Shown here: piece by piece, positions 34,901-41,345 of the stretch | Numbering within the stretch: the stretch's first letter is position 1 | Layout: each line of letters starts with the position of its first letter | NCBI RefSeq assembly: GCF_004340905.1 | Contig: NZ_SLXD01000022.1 | Coordinates: forward strand, 1-42,597 | DNA: 42,597 bases | Reading direction: 5' to 3' | DNA from: Rubrivivax gelatinosus | Lineage (GTDB): Bacteria; Pseudomonadota; Gammaproteobacteria; Burkholderiales; Burkholderiaceae_C | Program-made: the position numbers and the translations under genes | The notes under the pieces: generated by a model | Told to the model about the DNA's origin: nothing | What the model saw: only the letters and a program-made list of their open reading frames with translations | Database searches by the model: none

Positions 34901-35144
34901 TGTTGATGTAGCGGAGATCACCCTGGCGGTCGGTACGCGCGGTGAAACCCTGCACCAGCTCGGCCAGCAGCGTGTTCTCGTTCTCGATCTGCTGCACGAA
35001 GCCGAGCGCCAGCTCGCGTTCGTCGATCGCGCGGCGCATCGCCTCCTGGGCCGGGAACACCAGACCCCAGAACACCAGCACGTTGACCAGCAAGGCCAGC
35101 AGCACCGCGGCCGAGGAGCCGTGCGAGATCGAACGCAGCTTCAT
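31965..35144 (-). CDS. Hybrid sensor histidine kinase with two receivers and HPt
   Basis: This 1059-residue protein has an inner-membrane helix at 12-30, a ~200-residue periplasmic sensor region, a second helix (231-251) and a HAMP domain (about 252-305). The HisKA domain has His341 ('NMSHEMRTPMNT'), and the HATPase domain has 'NLLSNAVKFTPRG', 'DTGIGM' and 'GGTGLGLAI'. Receiver 1 has Asp640, receiver 2 Asp773, and an HPt-like domain His913 ('AAHTLQGLAGTIGA'). All phosphorelay residues are intact. The periplasmic sensor has no family I recognise. It heads a translationally overlapping cassette with an HD-GYP regulator, a barrel and a PstS-like protein, and may read the last of these. Confidence 0.95.
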   Translation of the reverse strand: MKLRSISHGSSAAVLLALLVNVLVFWGLVFPAQEAMRRAIDERELALGFVQQIENENTLLAELVQGFTARTDRQGDLRYINTYYEILDVRAGRSPAPEGADPMLYWRERMRVQAPVAPRSGASGPMLERMTRLGFAPDELAAAGRVLAAAQYMQELEKVAMAATQGLFDTTTGDFTDDGRPDLHFAFDLVRSREYEDRRLMLTEAVGELRGQVRARTDAAIGAAREKLATGIQVAVGVNAALALLFYGVLSVQRRRVLEPIRMLSAVAGRIAEGDYDARTPRHARGVDELVRLGAALDAMANRFQADIAAREQTGRELKLARDEANEATEAKSRFVRNMSHEMRTPMNTIVLGLTHLSLQTDLSAEQRDFVDKAQAASRMMLALINDVLDFSKIEAGRMVIESARFSVEEVVAQAIELVRQPAQHKEIELLCDWADPTLLAERGTLRGDALRLQQILANLLSNAVKFTPRGQVRLTLDSVPRADESTVELQLRVEDTGIGMTAEQVQGLFREFVQADVSTTRHFGGTGLGLAITRRLVELMGGTIEVRSEPGVGSRFEVRVTLPRERAAQARPPTPEAAASRVLVVDDQQDTRLVMLGQLHTLGVGSSGRLAAARDATQAVALAEDAARAGRPFDRVLLDWMLPDADGAAVLQRLRELNPAARICIVSAYGTDEIRQQARALGADGFIAKPVLPEDLRRLFRPAERTPAPAPPSAGLAGLRVLLVEDHALNQELAASLLRRRGAEVVIADNGLVALETLAARGPEAFDVVLMDVQMPVLDGLEATRRLRREARFDTLPVLAMTAHALDEERRRCLAAGMQGHIAKPLDVAALEAALAPLRPAAGVPPPAPPATAALPPLPSLDTGRALRQFDGNVALYRRTLLAFAAEYGDGLAAWAAWLDAPDWTALRRAAHTLQGLAGTIGAVALREHALALEQAAAKQEAAAARAALLPLGDTLGRVITEIDAALAAPPPWMAGVPSTPPPGPAVTPAQALHRLHELLEADDSDAIDWFQQQRPALQAALAAPAMRHLTQAMSALDFDAALAALRLAGPGGGQDER

Positions 35145-35286
35145 CGGGCTTCAGGGTGTTTCGGTCGCAGCGCGGCACATCCGGCCCTATATCGAACGAA
35201 TCCGCCCGCCCCTGAGGGGGAGCACGGCCGGCGGCCGTGACGGATGTCGCGCCGAGGGCTGCGGCGGCGGTCCCTACAATGCCGGG

Positions 35287-36171
35287 ATGGCTGCGGAAAA
35301 CCAGTTCGTCCTCACGCTCTCGTGCCGGGACACCAAAGGCATCGTCTTCGCCGTCTCGGGACTGCTGTACCAGGCGGGCTGCAACATCATCGACTCGCAG
35401 CAGTTCGGCGACCTCGACGGCGACGACGCGACGGGCCTGTTCTTCATGCGCGTGCACTTCGAGGCGCCGGCGCAGCTGGCCGACGTGCAGACGCTGGACC
35501 GGCTGTTCGCCCACACCCGCGAGCAGCACCAGATGGACGTGCGTTTCCACGCCGTCTCGCGCCGCCCTCGCCTGCTGCTGATGGTCAGCCAGCACGGCCA
35601 CTGCCTGAACGACCTGCTGTTCCGCTGGAAGAGCGGGCAGCTGCCGGTGGAGATCCCGGCGATCGTCTCCAACCACAGCACCTTCGCCGGCCTGGCCGAC
35701 AGCTACGGCATCCCCTTCGTGCACCTGCCGCTGGTCGGCGGCAGCAGCGCCGAGACCAAACGCGCCCAGGAGCGCGAGGTCGAGGCGATCATCGACCGCG
35801 AGCGCATCGACCTCGTCGTGCTCGCGCGCTACATGCAGATCCTCAGCCCCGAGTTCTGCGAGGTGCTGCGCGGCCGGGCGATCAACATCCACCACAGCTT
35901 CCTGCCCAGCTTCAAGGGCGCGCGGCCGTACTTCCAGGCCCATGCGCGCGGCGTCAAGCTGATCGGCGCGACCGCGCACTACGTCACCGCCGACCTCGAC
36001 GAAGGCCCGATCATCGAGCAGGACGTGGAGCGCGTGGACCACACGCTGTCGGCCGAGGACTTCACCGCCGTCGGCCGCGACATCGAGTGCCGCGTGCTCG
36101 CGCGCGCGGTGCGCTGGCACGTCGAGCGCCGCGTGCTGCTCAACGGCCACAAGAGCGTCGTCTTCCGCTGA
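35287..36171 (+). CDS. purU: Formyltetrahydrofolate deformylase
   Basis: This 294-residue enzyme hydrolyses 10-formyltetrahydrofolate to formate and tetrahydrofolate, balancing one-carbon pools and feeding formate to PurT. It has an N-terminal ACT domain (about 1-85, 'FVLTLSCRDTKGIVFAVSGL') and a formyltransferase-like catalytic domain with 'VSNHSTF', 'INIHHSFLPSFKGARPY' and 'GATAHYVTADLDEGPII'. These hold the conserved Asn, His and Asp of the family. ATG 35287 gives the normal length. It diverges from the kinase cassette and is followed closely by an NTF2-like gene. Confidence 0.96.
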   Translation: MAAENQFVLTLSCRDTKGIVFAVSGLLYQAGCNIIDSQQFGDLDGDDATGLFFMRVHFEAPAQLADVQTLDRLFAHTREQHQMDVRFHAVSRRPRLLLMVSQHGHCLNDLLFRWKSGQLPVEIPAIVSNHSTFAGLADSYGIPFVHLPLVGGSSAETKRAQEREVEAIIDRERIDLVVLARYMQILSPEFCEVLRGRAINIHHSFLPSFKGARPYFQAHARGVKLIGATAHYVTADLDEGPIIEQDVERVDHTLSAEDFTAVGRDIECRVLARAVRWHVERRVLLNGHKSVVFR

Positions 36172-36178
36172 CCGCGCC

Positions 36179-36631
36179 GTGGCCCGCCCGAAGCCTCCCG
36201 CGGCGCCGACCATCGCGCTGACGCCCGAGGACGCCGAGGCCGCGTTCTACGAGGCGATGGCCGGCGGCGACGTCGGCCGCATGATGGCGCTGTGGGTCGA
36301 CGACGAGGACGCGCTGTGCGTGCATCCGGGCGGCGGCCGCATCGTCGGCACCGCTGCGGTGCGTGCGAGCTACGAGGCCATCCTGGCCGACGGCGGCATC
36401 CCGGTGTCCTACGACGCGGTGCACCGGCTGCAGCGCGCCGAGGTCGCGGTGCACCACCTGATCGAACGCGTCGTTGTCGACTCGGCGCGTGGCCGCAGCG
36501 AGCTGCGCATGCTGGCCACCAACGTCTACCTGAAGACGCCGCTGGGCTGGCGCATCGCGGTGCATCACGTCACCGCCGCCGGCCCCGACGACCGGCCGCC
36601 GCCCGAGGCGGCGCCGACGACGCTGCACTGA
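36179..36631 (+). CDS. NTF2-like (DUF4440/SnoaL-type) protein
   Basis: This 150-residue protein has the cone-shaped NTF2 fold pattern: 'AEAAFYEAMAGGDVGRMMAL' then 'WVDDEDALCVHPGGGRIVG', 'AAVRASYEAIL', and a last strand pair 'LATNVYLKTPLGWRIAVHH'. Family members bind small molecules or act as hydrolases or isomerases; 'CVHPGG' is typical of the DUF4440-like branch. Translation begins with GTG 7 bp after purU, so the two are probably cotranscribed. No function can be assigned. Confidence 0.85.
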   Translation: MARPKPPAAPTIALTPEDAEAAFYEAMAGGDVGRMMALWVDDEDALCVHPGGGRIVGTAAVRASYEAILADGGIPVSYDAVHRLQRAEVAVHHLIERVVVDSARGRSELRMLATNVYLKTPLGWRIAVHHVTAAGPDDRPPPEAAPTTLH

Positions 36632-36656
36632 CCCCGGGCCGCGGGCCCGCGCCGCG

Positions 36657-37625
36657 ATGCACGACTACCGCGCCCCGCGTTGGCTGCCCGGCGGCCACCT
36701 GCAGACGATCTGGCCCTCGCTGTTTTCGCGCCCCTGGCGGCACGAGACGCCGCCCTACCGGCGCGAGCGCTGGACCACGCCCGACGAGGACTTCGTCGAC
36801 CTCGACCATCTCGACGCCGCCACACCCGGCGCGCCGCGGCTGGTGCTGTTCCACGGGCTGGAGAGCTCATCGACCAGCCGCTACGCGGTCGCCTTCGCGC
36901 TGGCCGCACGCGCCGCCGGCTGGAGCTTCACGGTGCCGCACTTCCGCGGCTGTTCCGGCGAACCCAATCTTGCGCCACGCGCCTACCACTCGGGCGACTT
37001 CGAGGAGGTCGGCTGGATCCTCGAGCGGCTGCGCGCGCGCGAGAACCGGCCGTTGCTGGCCGCCGGGGTCTCGCTGGGCGGCAACGCGCTGCTGCGCTGG
37101 ACCGAGGAGCACGGCGACAGCGCCGCCGCCACCGTGCGCGCCGTCGCCGCGGTCTCGGCGCCGGTGGACCTCACGGCTGCCGGCCGCGCCATCGACCGCG
37201 GCTTCAACCGCGCCGTCTACGCGCGCCGCTTCCTGCAGACGATGAAGCCGCGTGCGCTGGCCAAGTGGCAGCAGCACCCGGGGCTGTTCGACCGCGAGCG
37301 CCTGCTACGGGCGACGACGCTGTGGGAGTTCGACGACGTCTTCACCGCGCCGCTGCACGGCTTTGCCGGCGCCGACGACTACTGGCGCCGCGCCTCGGCC
37401 AGGCCGCATCTGCACGCGGTGCGTGTGCCGACGCTGGTCTTCAACGCCCTCAACGACCCCTTCGTGCCCGGCGACTCGCTGCCCGCGCCGGGCGAGGTCG
37501 GCGCGCACGTGAGGCTGTGGCAGCCGGCCGAAGGGGGCCACGTCGGCTTCCCGCACGGCGGCTTCCCCGGCGACGTACGCCCTTTCGCCGATGCGGTCGT
37601 CGGCTGGCTGGCGCGCGCCGCCTGA
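36657..37625 (+). CDS. YheT-family alpha/beta hydrolase
   Basis: This 322-residue hydrolase of the YheT/ABHD1-3 family begins 'YRAPRWLPGGHLQTIWPSL', the family hallmark. The oxyanion 'LFHGLESSS' is followed by nucleophile Ser139 in 'GVSLGGN', with an Asp in 'LNDPFVPGD' and a His in 'EGGHVGF' completing the triad. E. coli YheT is a predicted carboxylesterase without a known substrate. It follows the NTF2-like gene by 25 bp and precedes the DUF2946-type gene, probably in one unit. Confidence 0.94.
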   Translation: MHDYRAPRWLPGGHLQTIWPSLFSRPWRHETPPYRRERWTTPDEDFVDLDHLDAATPGAPRLVLFHGLESSSTSRYAVAFALAARAAGWSFTVPHFRGCSGEPNLAPRAYHSGDFEEVGWILERLRARENRPLLAAGVSLGGNALLRWTEEHGDSAAATVRAVAAVSAPVDLTAAGRAIDRGFNRAVYARRFLQTMKPRALAKWQQHPGLFDRERLLRATTLWEFDDVFTAPLHGFAGADDYWRRASARPHLHAVRVPTLVFNALNDPFVPGDSLPAPGEVGAHVRLWQPAEGGHVGFPHGGFPGDVRPFADAVVGWLARAA

Positions 37626-37639
37626 GGCAGGATCGGCCG

Positions 37640-38158
37640 ATGGACGCGATCGTCGAAGCCGCGCTGCGCAAGTGGCCCAAGGTGCCGCACTGCTGGGGCT
37701 GGCTGGCGCTGGACGCGCGCGGCGACTGGTACATGCGCGACGAACGCGTGCAGGCCGCCGGGCCCTTCCCGCGGGTCAAGGGCAGCCGCATCGTGCACGA
37801 CAAGCTGCGCGAGTTCATCCACCGCAACTACCTGCACGACGAAGCCGGCGCCTGGTTCTTCCAGAACGGCCCGCAGCGCGTCTACGTCGAGCTGGAGGCG
37901 GCGCCTTTCGTCTGGCGTGTCGGGCCGGACTTCGGGCTGCACGCGCACACCGGCGCACCGGCCGAGCCCCGCAGCGCCTGGCTGGACGAACACGGGCGGC
38001 TGTTCCTGGACACCACGCTCGGCTTCGGCCTCGTGCACACGCTGGACATGGGGCATGCCGCCGACGCCGTGGAGGCCGGCGCGTGGCAGCCGCAGGAGCT
38101 GGGCTTCGCCTCGATGCCGGAGCGTTTCGGCTACGTGCTCGCGCCGCAGCCGGCCTGA
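37640..38158 (+). CDS. DUF2946-type conserved protein (family number from memory)
   Basis: This 172-residue soluble protein has a conserved opening 'ALRKWPKVPHCWGWLALDAR' and centre 'WFFQNGPQRVYVELEAAPFV', which I recall from a Burkholderiales family annotated as DUF2946. Tryptophans and aromatic residues are frequent, and there is no signal peptide or membrane helix. It lies 14 bp after the YheT gene. The family number is uncertain and no biochemical role is known. Confidence 0.85.
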   Translation: MDAIVEAALRKWPKVPHCWGWLALDARGDWYMRDERVQAAGPFPRVKGSRIVHDKLREFIHRNYLHDEAGAWFFQNGPQRVYVELEAAPFVWRVGPDFGLHAHTGAPAEPRSAWLDEHGRLFLDTTLGFGLVHTLDMGHAADAVEAGAWQPQELGFASMPERFGYVLAPQPA

Positions 38159-38171
38159 ACCGCCGGCCCGG

Positions 38172-38699
38172 TCAGTCGGCGGCGCTGGCCGCCGGCGCGG
38201 GCGGCTCGGCGAAGCTGGCGCCGCCCGCGTTGGCGAGGTAGACCACGGCCCGGGCGATCTCGTCGTCCGAGGTGGCGCCGCCGCCTTGCGGCGGCATCGC
38301 GTTCTTGCCCTTGAGCGCCGAATGCAGCAGCGTGTCGAAGCCTTGCGCCACACGCGGCGCCCACGCGGCCTTGTCGGCGTACTTCGGCGCGCCCAGCGTG
38401 CCGGCCGCGTGGCACGCGCTGCACACCGCCTGGTAGACCTGTTCGCCGCTGCGCGGCGCACCGCCGCCGGCCGGTGCGTCGGCGAGCGCGATACGGCCCA
38501 CGGGTTGAAGCCGGGCGGCGATCGACTGTTCATCGAAGGCGTCGCTGCCCGCCCCCATGCGCGGCTGGGCACCGAAATAGCCGGCCACGAGCAGCAGCAA
38601 CGTCACCGGCACCAGGAAGGCGGCGACGATGGTCAGCACGAGGTTGCGCGGGGTCTTGATCGGGCCCTCGGGCGCCGGGGAGTCGGTGTGGTCGGTCAT
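38172..38699 (-). CDS. Membrane-anchored cytochrome c5-family protein
   Basis: This 175-residue protein has a cytoplasmic N-terminus, one uncleaved helix (about 20-42, 'LVLTIVAAFLVPVTLLLLVA') and a periplasmic c-type haem domain with Cys93-x-x-Cys96-His97 ('VCSACHAAG') and axial Met135 ('GKNAMPPQGG'). The 'FDTLLHSALKGKNAMPP' stretch and 'DEIARAVVYL' are cytochrome c5 features. It probably carries electrons to a terminal oxidase or a peroxidase. A strong FNR/ANR-type box lies 36 bp upstream, so expression should rise at low oxygen. It is convergent with the DUF2946-type gene. Confidence 0.94.
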   Translation of the reverse strand: MTDHTDSPAPEGPIKTPRNLVLTIVAAFLVPVTLLLLVAGYFGAQPRMGAGSDAFDEQSIAARLQPVGRIALADAPAGGGAPRSGEQVYQAVCSACHAAGTLGAPKYADKAAWAPRVAQGFDTLLHSALKGKNAMPPQGGGATSDDEIARAVVYLANAGGASFAEPPAPAASAAD

Positions 38700-38734
38700 C
38701 AGTGTCTCGTGGCGTCGGCCACCGGGCCGAACTC

Positions 38735-38748
38735 TTGATTATGGTCAA
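38735..38748 (-). promoter_or_regulatory. FNR/ANR-type box TTGACCATAATCAA
   Basis: Read on the minus strand, TTGAC-CATA-ATCAA matches the FNR consensus TTGAT-N4-ATCAA at 9 of 10 conserved positions. It is centred about 42 bp upstream of the cytochrome c5 ATG at 38699, which allows binding near an activating position only if the mRNA leader is very short. It is the clearest oxygen-response site in the window. Confidence 0.65.
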
Positions 38749-38797
38749 TCACGCTCGGGGCTTGGCGGCGGCTCAGCCGGGACCGGCAAGCGCAGGC

Positions 38798-38803
38798 TAG
38801 AAT
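38798..38803 (+). promoter_or_regulatory. Possible -10 element of tRNA-Arg
   Basis: TAGAAT lies 13 bp before the mature tRNA 5' end, a typical distance. No good -35 hexamer is visible 16-18 bp upstream. Confidence 0.35.
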
Positions 38804-38816
38804 GCCGGCTCACCTG

Positions 38817-38891
38817 GCGACCGTGGTGAAGTGGATATCATGCGGCCCTCCGAAGGCTGCGTCGCAAGTTCGATTCTTGCCGGTCGCACCA
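38817..38891 (+). tRNA. tRNA-Arg (anticodon CCG)
   Basis: The 75-nt sequence folds as a cloverleaf. Acceptor GCGACCG (38817-38823) pairs with CGGTCGC (38881-38887), the anticodon stem CGGCC pairs with GGCTG around loop CTCCGAA, and the T arm is GCAAG-TTCGATT-CTTGC. The anticodon CCG is at 38850-38852 and reads the CGG arginine codon. The discriminator base is A and CCA is encoded. An intrinsic terminator follows 45 bp later. Confidence 0.96.
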
Positions 38892-38936
38892 GATCCCGGG
38901 CACCTCCCGCCCGATGCCCCCGTGAAACAAACCATT

Positions 38937-38957
38937 AAGCGGCTTCGGCCGCTTTTT
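38937..38957 (+). terminator. Rho-independent terminator with UUCG loop
   Basis: AAGCGGC (38937-38943), loop TTCG, GCCGCTT (38948-38954) and a T-run to 38957. A 7-bp stem with a stable UUCG tetraloop is a strong terminator for the tRNA-Arg transcript. Confidence 0.93.
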
Positions 38958-39055
38958 GCGTTCTGGCGCCCGGCCCGACGAGGCTCCAGGCCGGATGAGC
39001 CCGCAGCGCCAACACATCCACGTCGACAACCAGGTCTTTGTTTTGCCTGTAATGG

Positions 39056-39106
39056 CAATTCTGAAACCTCGGAATTGAGTCTAGGAAGATATCGCGCCGT
39101 TTCCTA
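39056..39106. promoter_or_regulatory. Two inverted repeats upstream of the FAH-family gene
   Basis: CAATTC (39056-39061) pairs with GAATTG (39072-39077) across 10 bp, and TAGGAA (39082-39087) pairs with TTCCTA (39101-39106) across 13 bp. Both lie in an AT-rich part of the 225-bp spacer between the tRNA terminator and the ATG at 39183. They are plausible operators or promoter elements, with no factor identifiable. Confidence 0.4.
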
Positions 39107-39182
39107 CAGTGGGTCCACCACAACCCATCTGCTACGGACACGACGACAGCACGCCGATGCCCTAGCGTTTCACGAGGACCCC

Positions 39183-40082
39183 ATGAAATTGCTCAGCTTC
39201 CGCACCCGCCGGGGCGAACGCAGCTACGGCATCCGCAACGAACACGGCATCGTCGACCTGGGACGTCGCCTGGGCAGCCGCCTGCCCAGCCTGCGTGCAC
39301 TGCTCGCCGCGCAGGACGGCCTCGTGCTGGCTCGCCAGCACGGGAACGCGGCGCCGGACTACGCCGAGGGCGAGGTCGTCTTCCTGCCGGTCATCGAGCA
39401 GCCGAACAAGATCTTCTGCGTCGGCATGAACTACGCCGCCAAGCGCCAGGAGTTCAACGAGAGCAATCCGGCGCCGACGCTGTTCATCCGTTTCCCCGAC
39501 TCGCAGACCGGCCACCGCTGTCCGGTCGTCAAGCCGCTGCAGAGCCGCGAGTTCGACTTCGAGGGCGAACTGGCCGTGGTCATCGGCACCGGCGGCCGGG
39601 GCATCCGTCGCGAGGACGCGCTGCGCCACGTCGCCGGCTACGCCTGCTACATGGACGGCTCGGTGCGCGACTGGCAGCACACCTGGTTCACCGCCGGCAA
39701 GAACTGGCGCGACACCGGCGCCTTCGGCCCGTGGATCGTGACCACCGACGAGATCCCGGACCCGCAGCAGCTGCGCCTGCGCACCTTCCTCAACGGCCAG
39801 CAGGTGCAGGACGAGAGCACCGCCGCGATGCTGCATCCGGTGGCCGAACTGATCGAGTACATCAGCACCTTCAGCGCGCTGTCGCCCGGCGACGTGATCA
39901 TCACCGGCTCGCCTGGCGGCGTCGGCAAGAAACGCGTGCCGCCGCTGTTCATGAACGCCGGCGACACGATCGAGGTCGAGATCTCGGGCATCGGCCGGCT
40001 GTGCAACACCGTCGTCGACGAGACGCCCGAGACCGAGGACGACCCGGTGAGCCTGCTGCTCGCCGAGACCGCGGCCGCCTGA
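39183..40082 (+). CDS. Fumarylacetoacetate hydrolase-family protein
   Basis: This 299-residue enzyme of the FAH superfamily acts on 2-oxo/enol acids with a divalent metal. It has the metal-binding 'FDFEGELAVVIG' with its E-x-E pattern, 'YACYMDGSVRDWQHTWFTAG' then 'KNWRDTGAFGPWI', and the C-terminal 'ITGSPGGVGKKR' followed by 'MNAGDTIEVEISGIG', where most members have TGTPAGVG. GAGGA precedes the ATG. Neighbours give no pathway. Candidate activities are acylpyruvate hydrolysis, oxaloacetate decarboxylation or an aromatic-degradation isomerase/decarboxylase step. Confidence 0.93.
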   Translation: MKLLSFRTRRGERSYGIRNEHGIVDLGRRLGSRLPSLRALLAAQDGLVLARQHGNAAPDYAEGEVVFLPVIEQPNKIFCVGMNYAAKRQEFNESNPAPTLFIRFPDSQTGHRCPVVKPLQSREFDFEGELAVVIGTGGRGIRREDALRHVAGYACYMDGSVRDWQHTWFTAGKNWRDTGAFGPWIVTTDEIPDPQQLRLRTFLNGQQVQDESTAAMLHPVAELIEYISTFSALSPGDVIITGSPGGVGKKRVPPLFMNAGDTIEVEISGIGRLCNTVVDETPETEDDPVSLLLAETAAA

Positions 40083-40085
40083 ACG

Positions 40086-40114
40086 AAGCGCCCCGCCGCC
40101 GCCCGGCGGCGCTT
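40086..40114. terminator. Hairpin between convergent FAH and 109-residue genes
   Basis: AAGCGCC (40086-40092) pairs with GGCGCTT (40108-40114), extended inward by GCC/GGC with a bulge. T is sparse on either side (TTGTCTT on plus), so it is a moderate bidirectional terminator candidate. Confidence 0.4.
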
Positions 40115-40118
40115 GTCT

Positions 40119-40448
40119 TCAGCCGCCGCCCAGGCGGCTGTCGATCTCGCGGTCCAGGACGCGCGACAGCACGCGCCAGGCCGCGCCCGGCGCGCCGGCA
40201 CCATCGAGTTCCAGCTCCAGCCGCCTCCGCAGCACCACCAGCGCGCAGAGCTTGAGCCGAAGGCGTTCGCGCCCGTGCGGCACGCGTCCGGTGGCGGGCC
40301 TCAGGCCCTGGCGCCGGTCCAGCGTCTCGCCGACCAGCGCCTGCACCGCCGCGGCGTCCTGCCAGTCCAGGCCCAGCACGCGGGCGGCCTGCATCAGCGC
40401 ACGCTCGGTCTCGCGTGCCGTGGCCGCGTAGTCGATGAAGCCGGCCAT
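40119..40448 (-). CDS. Hypothetical protein, 109 residues
   Basis: I recognise no family. The protein is helical and rich in Arg and Leu: 'MAGFIDYAATARETERALMQ' at the start, 'RERLRLKLCALVVLRRRLEL' in the middle. It has one cysteine and no obvious membrane helix or signal peptide. Its ATG shares its A with the TGA of the formate/nitrite channel gene (TGATG), so it is translationally coupled to the pyruvate formate-lyase locus. A role as a small regulator or partner in anaerobic metabolism is inference. Confidence 0.7.
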   Translation of the reverse strand: MAGFIDYAATARETERALMQAARVLGLDWQDAAAVQALVGETLDRRQGLRPATGRVPHGRERLRLKLCALVVLRRRLELELDGAGAPGAAWRVLSRVLDREIDSRLGGG

Positions 40449-41338
40449 CACGCCTTGCCCCCCGGGCGCCGGAACAGCCACCAGTAGACGCCCGCGACGA
40501 GCAGCGCGCCGCCGACCCAGTTGCCCAGCGTCACGACGCCGAGGTTGATCAGGTACTGGCCCACCGGGATCTCGGCGGCCGCTCGGGCCTGCGCCGCGGG
40601 CTCGGCCCAGAAGCTCGCCGGCGCGAACCACTTGACCATCAGGCCGTAGGGCACGAAGTACATGTTGGCCACGCAGTGCTCGAAGCCGGCGGCGACGAAG
40701 GCCGTGATCGGCAGGAACATCGCGACGATCTTGTCGGTCACGCTGCGTGCGGCCAGCGACAGCCAGGTCGCCAGGCAGACCAGCACGTTGCACAGGATGG
40801 CCAGGCTGAAGGCCTTGAACGGCGGCAGAGTGGCCTTGCTGGCCGCCAGGTACAGCGCGCTGGCGCCGACCTCGCCGTGACCGAAGCCGTACTGGCCGCC
40901 GAAGAACACGATGGCCGCGGTGCCCAGCGCACCGACGAGGTTGCCCAGCCAGACGAGGGTCCAGACGCGCAGCATGCGCCGCGTGTCCAGCCGGCCGCTG
41001 GCCCAGGCCATGACCATCAGCGCGTCGCTCGTGAAGAGCTGGGCGCCGGCGATGACGACCAGCATCAGCCCCATCGAGAACGCCGCGCCCATCAGCAGGC
41101 GCATCACGCCCCAGGGCAGCACGTGGTCGGCGCCGGCGATGGCAATGGTGGCGAACATCGCCCCCAGCGCGACGAAGGCGCCGCCGAGCACGGCCAGGCC
41201 GAACTGCTGGGCGGCCGAGGCCTTGGCCTTCTTGACGCCCATCTCCTCGGCGGCGCAGGCCACCGCGTCGGGCGCCAGCGGGTCGAACAGCGAACGGGGA
41301 GCCGCTTCGGCGGCGGGAGCAGACATCGGAGCGTTCAT
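40448..41338 (-). CDS. focA: Formate/nitrite transporter-family channel (FocA-like)
   Basis: This 296-residue inner-membrane pentameric channel has six helices. 'GAQLFTSDALMVMAWASGRL' carries the omega-loop start, 'VWLGNLVGALGTA' is typical, and the pore histidine His221 lies in 'AAGFEHCVANMYFVPYGLM'. The last helix is 'NLGVVTLGNWVGGALLVAGV'. The family passes formate, nitrite or hydrosulfide. Its position between a phosphotransacylase and close to pflA makes formate the likely substrate, hence FocA. It starts 7 bp after the upstream gene's stop. The N-terminal ~40 residues are longer than in E. coli FocA. Confidence 0.92.
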   Translation of the reverse strand: MNAPMSAPAAEAAPRSLFDPLAPDAVACAAEEMGVKKAKASAAQQFGLAVLGGAFVALGAMFATIAIAGADHVLPWGVMRLLMGAAFSMGLMLVVIAGAQLFTSDALMVMAWASGRLDTRRMLRVWTLVWLGNLVGALGTAAIVFFGGQYGFGHGEVGASALYLAASKATLPPFKAFSLAILCNVLVCLATWLSLAARSVTDKIVAMFLPITAFVAAGFEHCVANMYFVPYGLMVKWFAPASFWAEPAAQARAAAEIPVGQYLINLGVVTLGNWVGGALLVAGVYWWLFRRPGGKA

Positions 41339-41345
41339 CGGGTTC

